Shown here in pieces: positions 1 to 7,076 of a stretch of DNA of 10,434 bases. A program made the position numbers and the translations under genes. The notes below the pieces were generated by a model. The model saw only the letters and a program-made list of their open reading frames with translations. It had not been told where the DNA came from and ran no database searches. The DNA comes from an uncultured Anaerolineaceae bacterium (GTDB lineage: Bacteria > Chloroflexota > Anaerolineae > Promineifilales > Promineifilaceae). Location of the stretch: the NCBI GenBank assembly GCA_937967805.1, contig CALBTC010000089.1, positions 1 to 10,434 of the forward strand, given 5' to 3'. The number at the start of each line of letters is the position of its first letter. The stretch's first letter is position 1.

Positions 1-955
1 GGCGGATGTGCTGCTCGCGGGTTTGCATCGCCAGGCGCATGGCCGGGTTGCCCTGGGCATCAATCGACACACCCACCAAACGGCCCGGCAGCTGCCGCTT
101 GTATTCTTCGCGGGTGGCCATGTAGGCGGCGTGCGGACCGCCGTACCCCAGGGGCACGCCAAAACGCTGCGTGTTGCCCACCACCACATCGGCACCAAAC
201 TCGCCGGGGGCGCGCAGCAGCACCAGCGCCAGCAAATCGGCAGCAACGACAACAAGCGCGTCGTTTTCATGGGCGGTTTTGACAAACGGCTCGTAGTCAA
301 ACACATCGCCGGTGGTGGCCGGGTATTGTAGCAGGGCACCAAAACAGTCGTCGAAGTCGTAGCCGGCGTGGTCGCCCACCACCACGTCGATGCCCAACGG
401 TTCAGCCCGCATTTCTACAATGGCAATGGTTTGGGGATGACACAGCTCAGAGACAAAGAAGGTGTTGGCCTCGGAGCGGCGCGGCCGCTGGCGCAAAGCC
501 AACGTCATCGCTTCGGCCGCGGCGGTGCCTTCGTCCAGCATGGAGGCATTGGCAATTTCCATGCCGGTCAGGTCCATAACCATCGTCTGGAAGTTGAGCA
601 GCGCTTCCAGCCGCCCCTGGGCAATTTCTGCCTGGTAGGGGGTGTACTGGGTGTACCAGCCGGGATTCTCAAAGATGTTACGCAGCACGACAGGCGGGGT
701 GAGGGTGTCGCTGTAGCCCATGCCGATGAAGCTGCGGTACGTTTTGTTTTGGGCGGCAATGGCGCGCAGTTCGGCCAAAATCTCAGACTCGCTGCGGGGG
801 GAATCCAGCTTGAGCTTGCCTTTTAGCCGAATGTTGCCGGGGATGGTTTGTTCGATCAATTCGGCCAGGGAATCAACGCCCAGGGTATGCAGCATGTGGG
901 CAATCTCTTCATCCCGGGGGCCAATGTGCCGGTCGACAAAATGGTCGGTAGGCAC
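1..955 (-). CDS. gcvP: Glycine dehydrogenase (decarboxylating), P-protein, N-terminal part
   Basis: P-protein of the glycine cleavage system: a cytoplasmic PLP enzyme that decarboxylates glycine and passes the aminomethyl group to the lipoyl arm of GcvH. The visible 318 codons carry the family hallmarks: [12 protein letters not shown] near the N-terminus, then [40 protein letters not shown] and [16 protein letters not shown], and near the left edge [18 protein letters not shown] at the N-terminus marks the long single-chain type (about 950 residues) rather than the split gcvPA/gcvPB type. The PLP lysine lies in the C-terminal half, outside the window. The gene is downstream of gcvH on the same strand, presumably in one riboswitch-controlled operon. 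The start is uncertain: GTG at 955 is the first conventional start before the conserved region but has no good ribosome-binding site, and the frame stays open upstream through 956-1079 and into the 3' end of gcvH. An ATT at 1060-1058, six bases after GAGG, is an alternative. Confidence 0.95.
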   Translation of the reverse strand, partial: MPTDHFVDRHIGPRDEEIAHMLHTLGVDSLAELIEQTIPGNIRLKGKLKLDSPRSESEILAELRAIAAQNKTYRSFIGMGYSDTLTPPVVLRNIFENPGWYTQYTPYQAEIAQGRLEALLNFQTMVMDLTGMEIANASMLDEGTAAAEAMTLALRQRPRRSEANTFFVSELCHPQTIAIVEMRAEPLGIDVVVGDHAGYDFDDCFGALLQYPATTGDVFDYEPFVKTAHENDALVVVAADLLALVLLRAPGEFGADVVVGNTQRFGVPLGYGGPHAAYMATREEYKRQLPGRLVGVSIDAQGNPAMRLAMQTREQHIR

Positions 956-1079
956 CAGTAAATCGCGGTTACTCAGGTGAACATCGTCGATTAGCTTGCC
1001 CTTGTGGCGGCCGTTTTTGCTGGCGGGTGCTTCGGCGATTAAAGTGGGAGCGGCCGGAATTATTATCCTCGGGCGTCGA

Positions 1080-1469
1080 TTACTGGCGTTCGCGTCGATA
1101 TTTGTCGTACGCGGCGGCAGCCAGTAAATTGTCCAGTTCATCGGGGGCGCTCATCTTCACTTTGACGAGCCATGCTTCGCCGTAGGGGTCCTGGTTAATG
1201 ATCTCCGGGGTGTCGATGAGGTCTTCGTTGACGGCCGTTACATCCCCAGAAACCGGCATCAGCAAATCGGCCGCGGCTTTGACGGATTCCACCACGCCAA
1301 ATGTTTCCGCCGCGCCAAAAAAGTCGCCCTCGTTGGGCAGTTCCAGGTACACAATGTCAGACAAGGCATCCTGGGCGTGGTCAGTAATGCCAATAACGGC
1401 CGTATCTCCCTCAACGCGGACCCATTCATCATCCTCGGTATATTTCAAATCTGCCGGTATCTTGCTCAT
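1080..1469 (-). CDS. gcvH: Glycine cleavage system H-protein
   Basis: Lipoyl carrier protein of the glycine cleavage complex, shuttling the aminomethyl intermediate from P- to T-protein and being reoxidised by L-protein (lipoamide dehydrogenase). The 129-residue product is a normal family length. It begins with the typical [15 protein letters not shown], continues with [20 protein letters not shown], and has the lipoylation site in [13 protein letters not shown] (Lys64 from the chosen start). The C-terminal half has the usual [30 protein letters not shown]. Three ATG codons stand in tandem (1475, 1472, 1469). The third is chosen because AAGGAG ends six bases before it and directly abuts the first. 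The gene is the first after a tandem glycine riboswitch and is followed by gcvP. No gcvT is visible, so T-protein must be encoded elsewhere or further downstream. Confidence 0.97.
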   Translation of the reverse strand: MSKIPADLKYTEDDEWVRVEGDTAVIGITDHAQDALSDIVYLELPNEGDFFGAAETFGVVESVKAAADLLMPVSGDVTAVNEDLIDTPEIINQDPYGEAWLVKVKMSAPDELDNLLAAAAYDKYRRERQ

Positions 1470-1475
1470 CATCAT

Positions 1476-1481
1476 CTCCTT
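1476..1481 (-). promoter_or_regulatory. Ribosome-binding site of gcvH
   Basis: On the minus strand AAGGAG is followed at once by ATGATGATG. The distance to the third ATG (1469) is six bases, a normal spacing, while the first ATG would touch the Shine-Dalgarno sequence. This decides the start of gcvH in favour of MSKIP. Confidence 0.8.
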
Positions 1482-1491
1482 GGGTTTGAGC

Positions 1492-1547
1492 CAGAGAGAT
1501 CACAGAGAAAAAAGAGAAGGTTCTCAAATTCCTCTGTGAACTCTGAG
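1492..1547 (-). repeat. Imperfect inverted repeat (CAGAG/TCACAGAG) in the gcvH leader
   Basis: The left arm at 1492-1508 contains CAGAG and TCACAGAG. The right arm at 1531-1547 contains CTCTGTGA and CTCTGAG, its complement with small gaps. Between them a second, perfect hairpin GAGAA-GG-TTCTC occupies 1514-1525. The right arm has a 9-base phasing (CTCTGTGAA then CTCTGAGGC). It lies between the riboswitch terminator and the gcvH ribosome-binding site. It resembles the other short-period intergenic repeats of this window. I see no run of T that would make it a terminator. Confidence 0.6.
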
Positions 1548-1569
1548 GCCATTCTTAAATTACACCAAC

Positions 1570-1610
1570 AAAAAAGGACGCATAGCAATTCCAAAAATTA
1601 CTAGCGTCCT
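1570..1610 (-). terminator. Intrinsic terminator of the glycine riboswitch expression platform
   Basis: Read on the minus strand, AGGACGC (1610-1604) pairs with GCGTCCT (1581-1575). After one bulged base the stem continues with TAGTAATT against AATTGCTA (one G-T wobble), so the stem is about 15 bp long. It is followed by six T (1575-1570). The 5' strand begins directly at the conserved 3' end of the second glycine aptamer, so folding of the aptamer base and of the terminator should compete. This fits control by premature termination, with read-through into gcvH-gcvP when glycine is bound. The direction of the switch is inferred from known glycine riboswitches. Confidence 0.85.
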
Positions 1611-1838
1611 CTGTCTTAGACCTGAGAGATTCGTGTGCAGCTTGCACATGCAGCTTGTCTGCGCCACTTGCCCCGTCGGTGGGCATTCGTCAACGCTGTC
1701 GCTTACCGAATGCGCACTTTCCAGATTTACCCAGCAGCCCGGTCCTTTTACCTGAGAGTTTCACAGCGGATGCTTTTAATTCGCCATTTGCCCCTTCGGT
1801 GACGCTCTAAAAAATAAGCGCTCTCTCCCGAACGGCCG
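1609..1838 (-). promoter_or_regulatory. Tandem glycine riboswitch (two aptamers)
   Basis: Two glycine aptamers in a row on the minus strand. Aptamer 1 (about 1836-1735) shows GGGAGAGAGCGC (1829-1818), the core CACCGAAGGGGCAA (1801-1788), ACTCTCAGG (end at 1751) and AAAAGGACC (1749-1741). Aptamer 2 (about 1728-1609) shows the core CACCGACGGGGCAA (1682-1669), with one substitution against the consensus CCGAAGGGGCAA, then ATCTCTCAGG (end at 1621) and AAGACAGAGGAC at its 3' end. Aptamer 2 has a clear stem GCATTCG/CGAATGC (1681-1711 region) and a side arm containing the octamer GCAGCTTG twice (1638-1645 and 1650-1657, plus-strand reading). The linker between the aptamers is short. A strong intrinsic terminator follows at once, then gcvH and gcvP. 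It therefore senses glycine and controls its own breakdown pathway. Confidence 0.96.
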
Positions 1839-1879
1839 TTTGCCCTATTCAATTGTTCAATAAACAGTGCTCTTACAAC

Positions 1880-1908
1880 ATTGTAAAGTTTGCTGACCCA
1901 ATGTGCAA
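1880..1908 (-). promoter_or_regulatory. Candidate promoter for the riboswitch-gcvH-gcvP transcript
   Basis: On the minus strand TTGCAC (1908-1903) and TACAAT (1885-1880) are separated by exactly 17 bases. The -10 box matches TATAAT in five of six positions and the -35 box is weak. The start point would fall near 1873, about 35 bases before the first aptamer, which is a sensible leader. The -10 box lies inside the perfect palindrome TTACAACATTGTAA (1873-1886), a possible repressor site. It is only about 20-50 bases past the gdhA stop codon, so gcv also may receive read-through from gdhA. Confidence 0.5.
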
Positions 1909-1927
1909 GTAACCGACCTTACCAAAA

Positions 1928-3178
1928 TCAGACCCAGCCGCGCAGCCGCACCGCTTCTGCCACCCGGTTAACTGCCACCAGGTAAGCCGCCACACGCGTA
2001 TCCACGTTTTTACTCTCCGACATGTAGTTTACGGCATGGAACGCGGTGGTGATCTTCTTATCCAATCGATCATGCACCATCGATTCATCCCAATAATATT
2101 GGTACCCATTCTGCACCATCTCAAAGTACGATACGATAACGCCACCGGCATTACACAAGAAGTCTGGGATGATGTAGATGCCCTTGTCATTGAGAATGTT
2201 GTCGGCATCTGGCGTGGTCGGCCCGTTGGCCAGTTCAGCCACAATTTTGGCCTTCACATTGTTGGCATTTTGGGCAGTGAGCTGGTTTTCAATGGCTGCC
2301 GGAATGAGGATGTCTACCTCCAGCTCCAGCAGGTCCTCGTTGGTAATGCTTTCCGTGCCAGGGCAGTCGATTACTTTGCCGGTTTGCCGCACGTGTTCCA
2401 CCACCACATCACAGTCCAAACCATTGGCGTTATAAATACCGCCAAACTCGTCGCTGACGGCCACAACCTTTAGACCAAACTGCTTCTGGCCTAAAATGTG
2501 GGCAAAGGAGCCAACGTTGCCGAATCCTTGAATAGCTGTTGTTGCGCCGTTCAGGTCCAACCCGCGCAGCCTGGCAGCTTCGCGGATGGTGAACAGGCCG
2601 CCCATGGCCGTGGCCGGCGTACGGCCGGCCGAACCGCCCAGCTCCAGCGGCTTGCCGGTGATCACGCCGGGTTCGCGCTTGCCGTAAATCGTTTCGTATT
2701 CGTCCAGCATCCAGGCCATGATGCGTGGATTGGTGTTTACGTCCGGCGCGGGCACGTCCTGCGTGAGGCCGACGTAGCGGGCGATGTTGCGCATGTAGCC
2801 CCGGCTGAGGCGCTCCAACTCATCCTGGGACATCTCGCGCGGGTTACAAATAACGCCACCTTTGCCGCCGCCAAGGGGGATGTCGGAAACGGCCGTCTTC
2901 CACGTCATCCACGCCGCCAAAGCGCGAACGGTGTCTATTGTTTCATCCGGGTGGAAGCGAATGCCGCCTTTGGCCGGGCCACGGGCATCATTGTACTGCA
3001 CTCGAAATCCCTGGAAAGTTCGGGTTGTACCGTCGTCCATCCGCACCGGAATGGTGAAATGGAATTCACGCATGGGCTCACGCAAAAATGCGTGCATGTC
3101 GGGGTCAAGTTGCAGCACCTGAGCTGCTTCATCTAACTGCGCTTGTGCAATTGCAAACGGGTTCAGATTTTCTTTCAT
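1928..3178 (-). CDS. gdhA: Glutamate dehydrogenase (Glu/Leu/Phe/Val dehydrogenase family)
   Basis: Reversible oxidative deamination of glutamate to 2-oxoglutarate and ammonia, in the cytoplasm, probably as a hexamer. The 416-residue product has the length of the small hexameric class. The substrate-binding segment GPAKGGIRFHPDE has Lys70; the catalytic segment PLGGGKGG has Lys106; QDVPAPDVNTN has the catalytic Asp146; GGSAGRTPATAMGG has the substrate-pocket Thr190; the Rossmann motif GFGNVGS is at 218-224; ELANGPTTPDAD is at 315-326; and NAGGVIVSYFEMVQN has Ser350. The pocket residues fit glutamate better than leucine or phenylalanine. Cofactor preference is not settled by the sequence: the second Rossmann strand ends in VVAVSD. 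The start is ATG at 3178 (MKENLNPF). A GTG four codons upstream overlaps the only GGAG and is unlikely. GGAG is 11 bases before the ATG, rather far. The gene is divergent from the DUF92 gene. Confidence 0.95.
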   Translation of the reverse strand: MKENLNPFAIAQAQLDEAAQVLQLDPDMHAFLREPMREFHFTIPVRMDDGTTRTFQGFRVQYNDARGPAKGGIRFHPDETIDTVRALAAWMTWKTAVSDIPLGGGKGGVICNPREMSQDELERLSRGYMRNIARYVGLTQDVPAPDVNTNPRIMAWMLDEYETIYGKREPGVITGKPLELGGSAGRTPATAMGGLFTIREAARLRGLDLNGATTAIQGFGNVGSFAHILGQKQFGLKVVAVSDEFGGIYNANGLDCDVVVEHVRQTGKVIDCPGTESITNEDLLELEVDILIPAAIENQLTAQNANNVKAKIVAELANGPTTPDADNILNDKGIYIIPDFLCNAGGVIVSYFEMVQNGYQYYWDESMVHDRLDKKITTAFHAVNYMSESKNVDTRVAAYLVAVNRVAEAVRLRGWV

Positions 3179-3566
3179 TGTAAAGCACACTCCATTGGTA
3201 AAGTGGGTTTAGGGATCATGCCAGCATGGCATCAGTTAAAAATTTGAACTGTCTTGGAAAAATTCAGGAATTCGCAGAAAAGAGTACAGCACGCTTTTCT
3301 ACTGAAGAATATGTGCAAGTGGCTGCGTCGTTCCATATTAATTAACGGCCATTGGCTGGCAATGTGAATTGTACAAGATTGCCCCGAGCAGGTAAACATA
3401 CGTTTCGTTCAGTTAGAGAAGATCATGACTTTCTGCTTAAATATGGATTATTTTCTCCTGCCTTTGGGAATATTTTTTAACGAAGCGGCAAAATTTAACG
3501 GCCAAACTCTCTACCCAATCAGGGGGGGCTCTGGTAAACTAGCAGCTTAAATTTTGTGACAAATTC
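3179..3566. other. Divergent intergenic region between gdhA and the DUF92 gene
   Basis: A 388-base AT-richer spacer that must hold the promoters of two divergent genes. No convincing -35/-10 pair stands out for either direction. It contains the inverted repeat at 3218-3232, the decamer ATGTGCAAGT (3311-3320) also found at 1901-1910 in the gcv promoter, and a run of seven G at 3522-3528. I see no credible small gene in it. Confidence 0.6.
3218..3232. repeat. Perfect inverted repeat ATGCCA-GCA-TGGCAT, possible operator
   Basis: Two six-base arms with a three-base centre, 40-54 bases upstream of the gdhA start codon. The size and place suit a dimeric regulator binding in the gdhA leader or promoter. 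No regulator family can be named from this. Confidence 0.4.
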
Positions 3567-4364
3567 ATGATCAACCCACTCGTTCTTGCATTCCTCCTCA
3601 GCGGCCTGGTTGCCGCCCTGGCTTATTGGCGCGGTTCACTGGCTGCCTCAGGGGCCGCAGGGGCTCTGTTGGTCGGTACCGTTATTTTTGGTTTTGGCGG
3701 CTGGGTTTGGGGCGTTTTGCTGGCTCTTTTTTTCATTAGCTCCAGCCTGTTGTCTCATTACAAGGAACGGGAAAAACAGACGGTAGCCGAGAAGTTTGAC
3801 AAAGGCCACCGGCGCGATTTGGGCCAGGTTTTGGCCAACGGTGGGGCCGGCGCTATTGTGGCTTTGCTGCACGGCTTTTTTCCTTCTCCACTCTGGCTGC
3901 CGCTCTTTTTGGGGACCATGGCCACAGTAACGGCCGACACCTGGGCTACGGAGCTGGGCACATTGAGCCGGCGCCCGCCCCGGCTGATTACCACGGGGCG
4001 CATTGTTCCTGTGGGAACTTCTGGTGGTATTTCGCCGTTTGGCACGGCGATTTCCTTCATCGGCGGTTTGCTCATCGGCCTGGCCGCCGGGTTGATGAGC
4101 CAAAACAATATCGTGCTGCTGACCATCACTGGTGGCGTTGGCGGATTGGCCGGTTCCTTAGGTGATAGCTTTTTGGGCGCCACCGTACAGCAAATTTTTT
4201 ATTGTGATGTTTGTCAAAAGGAGACAGAAAAAAGCTTTCACTGTGGTCGTCCGACGCGCCCCCTACGCGGCTGGGGCTGGATGAACAACGACATGGTGAA
4301 CTTTTTGTCTTCTATTTTCGGGGGTGGAACGGCCGTATTGGTATACACCTTACTGCTAGCGTAG
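3567..4364 (+). CDS. DUF92/TMEM19 family integral membrane protein
   Basis: A 265-residue membrane protein of the DUF92 family, which includes human TMEM19 and plant VTE6 (phytyl-phosphate kinase in tocopherol synthesis). What the bacterial members phosphorylate or transport is not known, so a prenyl- or phytyl-phosphate kinase role is only a guess by homology. Hydrophobic helices are visible at about 3-21, 25-62 (two), 88-122, 155-177, 181-195 and 245-264. Family motifs are seen in order: ADTWATELGTLS (123-134, acidic Asp124 and Glu129), ITTGRIVPVGTSGGIS (141-156), GSLGDSFLGATVQ (196-208), and a C-terminal segment with CDVC (213-216), HCG (225-227) and WMNNDMVN (238-245). The CxxC...C arrangement could bind a metal. 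The ATG at 3567 begins a normal N-terminal helix but has no obvious Shine-Dalgarno sequence. Divergent from gdhA; 54 bases before the WD40 gene, possibly co-transcribed. Confidence 0.9.
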   Translation: MINPLVLAFLLSGLVAALAYWRGSLAASGAAGALLVGTVIFGFGGWVWGVLLALFFISSSLLSHYKEREKQTVAEKFDKGHRRDLGQVLANGGAGAIVALLHGFFPSPLWLPLFLGTMATVTADTWATELGTLSRRPPRLITTGRIVPVGTSGGISPFGTAISFIGGLLIGLAAGLMSQNNIVLLTITGGVGGLAGSLGDSFLGATVQQIFYCDVCQKETEKSFHCGRPTRPLRGWGWMNNDMVNFLSSIFGGGTAVLVYTLLLA

Positions 4365-4418
4365 CGACGTGACTTTATTGACAATAGCACTTGAGAAAAA
4401 AAGGACACAGGAGTTGCA

Positions 4419-5351
4419 ATGAAATCACAAGCACGCCCCGCCGGGTTTACGCTCCGGCATACGCTCAAAGCCAACAATCGCGCGATTACGCGCCTGGCCT
4501 GGGCCCCTGATGGCACTAAACTGGCTTCGGCATCTTACGATCAATCCGTCCGTATTTGGGATACAGAGGCCGGCTGTGAGCTGCGCCAACTTTACGGCTA
4601 CAGCGGCTCGGTCTTCACCGTGGTCATTACGGCCGACGGCCGCTTTGCTCTCTCTGCCTCTAAAAACGGGCTGAAAGTTTGGGACATGTCTGGCCAGAAT
4701 CGCTCACGCACTTTGCGCGGCCATGCCGATTACATTTACGCCGTGGCCGCCACGCCAGACGGCCGTTACGCACTCTCCGGTGCTTATGATGAGACCATTC
4801 GCCTCTGGAACCTGGAAACCGATACCGAAGAAAAAGTGCTCACCGGCCACAAAGGGCGCATTGGCTGTTTAGCCGTCACGCCAGATGGAGAGACCATTGT
4901 GTCTGGCGCTGCCGACGCCCACGTAAAGCTTTGGCATCTGGCCACCGGGCAAACAAAACAAACGCTCAGCCGGCATCGTGGGGAAGTTTTAGACCTGGCG
5001 ATCTCGCCCGATGGAAAGCTGCTGGCTTCGGCCTCGCATGACAGCGATGTACATCTATGGCAGCTAGAAGGCGGTACGCTCGTGGCCAGTTGCACGATTC
5101 ACAAGAAGCGGGTAACGGCCGTCTCCTTTTCCGCCAACGGCCACTTGCTGGCCACAAAATCTGCCGACAACACCGTTCGCTTCTGGCGCACCGACACCTG
5201 GGAAGTTGTGGCCAACCTTGAAGAACCTCATTCTAAATTTGCTTTCTCGGGCCTTGCCTTTCACCCTGCCCAACCAACCATTGCCACCCTGGGTGAAAAA
5301 GACAAAATAATTCGCGTGTGGGACCTAGATTGGGGCAATGGTTCTAAATAA
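4419..5351 (+). CDS. WD40-repeat protein, single seven-blade beta-propeller
   Basis: A 310-residue protein made almost wholly of seven WD40 repeats, enough for one closed propeller and nothing else. The repeats begin at about residues 17, 58, 100, 142, 184, 226 and 270, and end in IWD, VWD, LWN, LWH, LWQ, FWR and VWD. Most have the blade signature GH or similar near the start and PDG in the inner turn (for example TPDGRYALSG, SPDGKLLASAS). There is no signal peptide, membrane helix or enzymatic domain, so a cytoplasmic protein-binding scaffold is the likely role; no partner is indicated. The ATG at 4419 follows GGAG with five bases between. It lies 54 bases after the DUF92 gene and 111 bases before the histidine kinase gene, all on the same strand, which permits but does not prove an operon. 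The outer, least WD-like repeat is the last (HPAQPTIATLG). Confidence 0.95.
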   Translation: MKSQARPAGFTLRHTLKANNRAITRLAWAPDGTKLASASYDQSVRIWDTEAGCELRQLYGYSGSVFTVVITADGRFALSASKNGLKVWDMSGQNRSRTLRGHADYIYAVAATPDGRYALSGAYDETIRLWNLETDTEEKVLTGHKGRIGCLAVTPDGETIVSGAADAHVKLWHLATGQTKQTLSRHRGEVLDLAISPDGKLLASASHDSDVHLWQLEGGTLVASCTIHKKRVTAVSFSANGHLLATKSADNTVRFWRTDTWEVVANLEEPHSKFAFSGLAFHPAQPTIATLGEKDKIIRVWDLDWGNGSK

Positions 5352-5360
5352 CCACCTTAT

Positions 5361-5434
5361 AACCCAACTTTCCTCTCACCAAATCCAAAAAAACTGTTAA
5401 CATGAAGGTGGGTTAGCCAAACACCGGCGTTTGG
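5361..5434 (+). repeat. Inverted repeats in the leader of the histidine kinase gene
   Basis: AACCCAACTTTC (5361-5372) can pair with GAAGGTGGGTT (5404-5414), about ten pairs with one mismatch and a 31-base loop. Next to it CCAAAC-ACCGGC-GTTTGG (5417-5434) forms a compact six-base-pair hairpin. Neither is followed by a T run, so they are not intrinsic terminators. The second hairpin ends 17 bases before the AGAGG ribosome-binding site. Confidence 0.4.
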
Positions 5435-5462
5435 GCTGCTCAAGAAGTGCAGAGGTCAAATC

Positions 5463-7076
5463 GTGTATCAAGAAATTACGCATGCAGGTACTGCCCAAAA
5501 TAAACGCATTGTTGTCCATGTCACCCTGGACGCAGCTTTCAATATCCTCAGCTGCCCACCAGAACTGTATCAATGGTCTTGCCTTGACCCGGACACAGTT
5601 GCCAAACTTGACCTGTTTAGCCTGTTTCCCCAACTCGCCTCCAGCCGGCAGAGCATAGCTAAAAGCGTCCAAACTCCGGGTGATGCTTTTGTCTACCGCT
5701 ATGCACGCTTTCTTCAGGATGCGGCTTCTGAAAAGTTGTTTGATCTGCAAATTGAGGCATTTCCAGGCGTGCCAGGCAAGCTGCTTTTAACCATTGCCCC
5801 CCAAACCCCGCTAACTGAAAATGGTGGCAGCCAGGATTTGGCCGTACTGGCGCGTCATAACCAGGAACTTCTGCTGCTAAATCGCGCCAGCCGCATTTTA
5901 ACGGCAACCCTAAATTCAGCAGAAGTTTTGGAGCGGTTGCTACAGGTTACGGTGCAAATCATTAGTGCTGCGGGCAGTTCTGTCTGGCTGTGGGCCGATG
6001 CAGATGAAGAACAGTTGGTTTGCCAGGCGGCTTTTCATCCGGGCAAGGATGAGCGGCTCATTGGGCTTAAAGTAGCGTCTGGAAAAGGAATTGTCGGCTG
6101 GGTAGCTCAATCCAATGAAGGCACCATTGTGGCTGATCCGGCCAATGACGGCCGTTTCTACCCCCACGTCGACAAAAGCAGCGGCTTCCTGACCACCTCA
6201 CTCCTGGCGGTTCCCATCCACATCCGCAGCCGTACCCTGGGCGTTTTGGAAGTGGTGAACAAGCGAGACGGCCGTTTCACCCAAAAAGATTTGGCCTATG
6301 CCGAGATGCTGGCCGCCTCCGCTGCCATCGCCATCGACAACGCCCAGCTCATTGAAACCTTGCAGCAAAACATGAACGACTTAACCATTCACAATGCCGA
6401 ACTGGAGGCTTTTGACCACACCGTGGCCCACGATCTGCAAAATCCCCTGGCCCTGGTGGTGGGATTTGCTGATTTGTTGCAAACGCAATGGAATGAGATC
6501 ACGGAAGAGGAACGCGACCGCGCGCTTGAGCTGCTGGTGCTAAACGCCCGCCGCATGAGCAACATCATCCAGGAGCTGTTGATGCTTTCCAGCGTGCGTA
6601 AGCGTGACGTGGAAACCCATCCGCTGGCTATGGCAGAGATTGTGCAAAATGCCCTTGATCGTCTACGCTTCTTGATTCAGGAGTACAAAGCGCAAATTCT
6701 TTTGCCAGAGCAGTGGCCCGTAGCCCGTGGCTACGGGCCTTGGATTGAAGAAGTATGGGAAAACTACATCAGCAATGCGCTAAAATATGGCGGCAGCCCG
6801 CCTGCGATTGAACTGGGCAGTACGGTATTGAGTGACGGCCGTATCCAGTTCTGGATTCGCGACAACGGCCAGGGCATCTCGCCAGAAAAACAGCAGATGC
6901 TCTTCACCCCCTTTACCCAGCTTAACGAAGTGCGCGTAACCGGTCACGGCCTGGGGCTTTCCATTGTGTGCCGCATCATGGAAAAACTGGGCGGCGAGAT
7001 TGCCGTAGAAAGCCAGCCAGGAGAAGGCAGCACCTTTAGCTTCACCCTGCCTGCTTACGATCCAGCCGAAAGTTGA
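5463..7076 (+). CDS. GAF-domain sensor histidine kinase, soluble, orphan
   Basis: A 537-residue cytoplasmic two-component sensor kinase. Residues about 15-120 look like a divergent PAS domain. A GAF domain spans about 150-297 (from SAEVLERLLQVTVQIIS to AASAAIAIDNAQL, with the internal GKGIVGWVAQ and LAVPI/GVLEVVNK). A short coiled linker follows, then the HisKA dimerisation domain with the phosphoacceptor His323 in FDHTVAHDLQNPLALV. The HATPase domain has the N box (Asn438 in NYISNALKYGG), the G1 box DNGQGI (from Asp467), an F box LFTPFTQL and the G2 box GHGLGLSI (from Gly494). All catalytic motifs are present. No membrane helix is seen, so the signal is intracellular or comes by way of partner proteins; the GAF ligand is unknown. 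No response regulator is in the window. The start is GTG at 5463 with AGAGG seven bases upstream. The WD40 gene just before it could be a partner, but this is conjecture. Confidence 0.95.
   Translation: MYQEITHAGTAQNKRIVVHVTLDAAFNILSCPPELYQWSCLDPDTVAKLDLFSLFPQLASSRQSIAKSVQTPGDAFVYRYARFLQDAASEKLFDLQIEAFPGVPGKLLLTIAPQTPLTENGGSQDLAVLARHNQELLLLNRASRILTATLNSAEVLERLLQVTVQIISAAGSSVWLWADADEEQLVCQAAFHPGKDERLIGLKVASGKGIVGWVAQSNEGTIVADPANDGRFYPHVDKSSGFLTTSLLAVPIHIRSRTLGVLEVVNKRDGRFTQKDLAYAEMLAASAAIAIDNAQLIETLQQNMNDLTIHNAELEAFDHTVAHDLQNPLALVVGFADLLQTQWNEITEEERDRALELLVLNARRMSNIIQELLMLSSVRKRDVETHPLAMAEIVQNALDRLRFLIQEYKAQILLPEQWPVARGYGPWIEEVWENYISNALKYGGSPPAIELGSTVLSDGRIQFWIRDNGQGISPEKQQMLFTPFTQLNEVRVTGHGLGLSIVCRIMEKLGGEIAVESQPGEGSTFSFTLPAYDPAES

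Noticed and set aside
368..826. Plus-strand open frames across 8-980
   Set aside because: They are antisense shadows of gcvP, whose minus-strand frame matches the P-protein family throughout.
2036..3136. Plus-strand open frames, up to 212 codons, over gdhA
   Set aside because: Antisense shadows of glutamate dehydrogenase; composition is arginine/histidine-rich and no known domain is visible.
3179..3190. GTG start of gdhA at 3190
   Set aside because: This GTG overlaps the only GGAG, which then could not act as ribosome-binding site; the ATG at 3178 is the better start.
4377..4418. TTGACA upstream of the WD40 gene as a -35 box
   Set aside because: No acceptable -10 box lies 16-18 bases downstream; the following stretch is a run of A and AAGGAC.
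4620..4770. Diversity-generating or tandem-repeat expansion in the WD40 and peptidase propellers because of repeated GACGGCCG
   Set aside because: The copies encode the normal PDGR turn of propeller blades and also occur outside them in another frame, so they reflect the octamer signature and propeller structure, not a mobile repeat.
5361..5434. Intrinsic terminator after the WD40 gene
   Set aside because: Stems are present but no T run follows, and the longer stem has a large loop; recorded only as inverted repeats.
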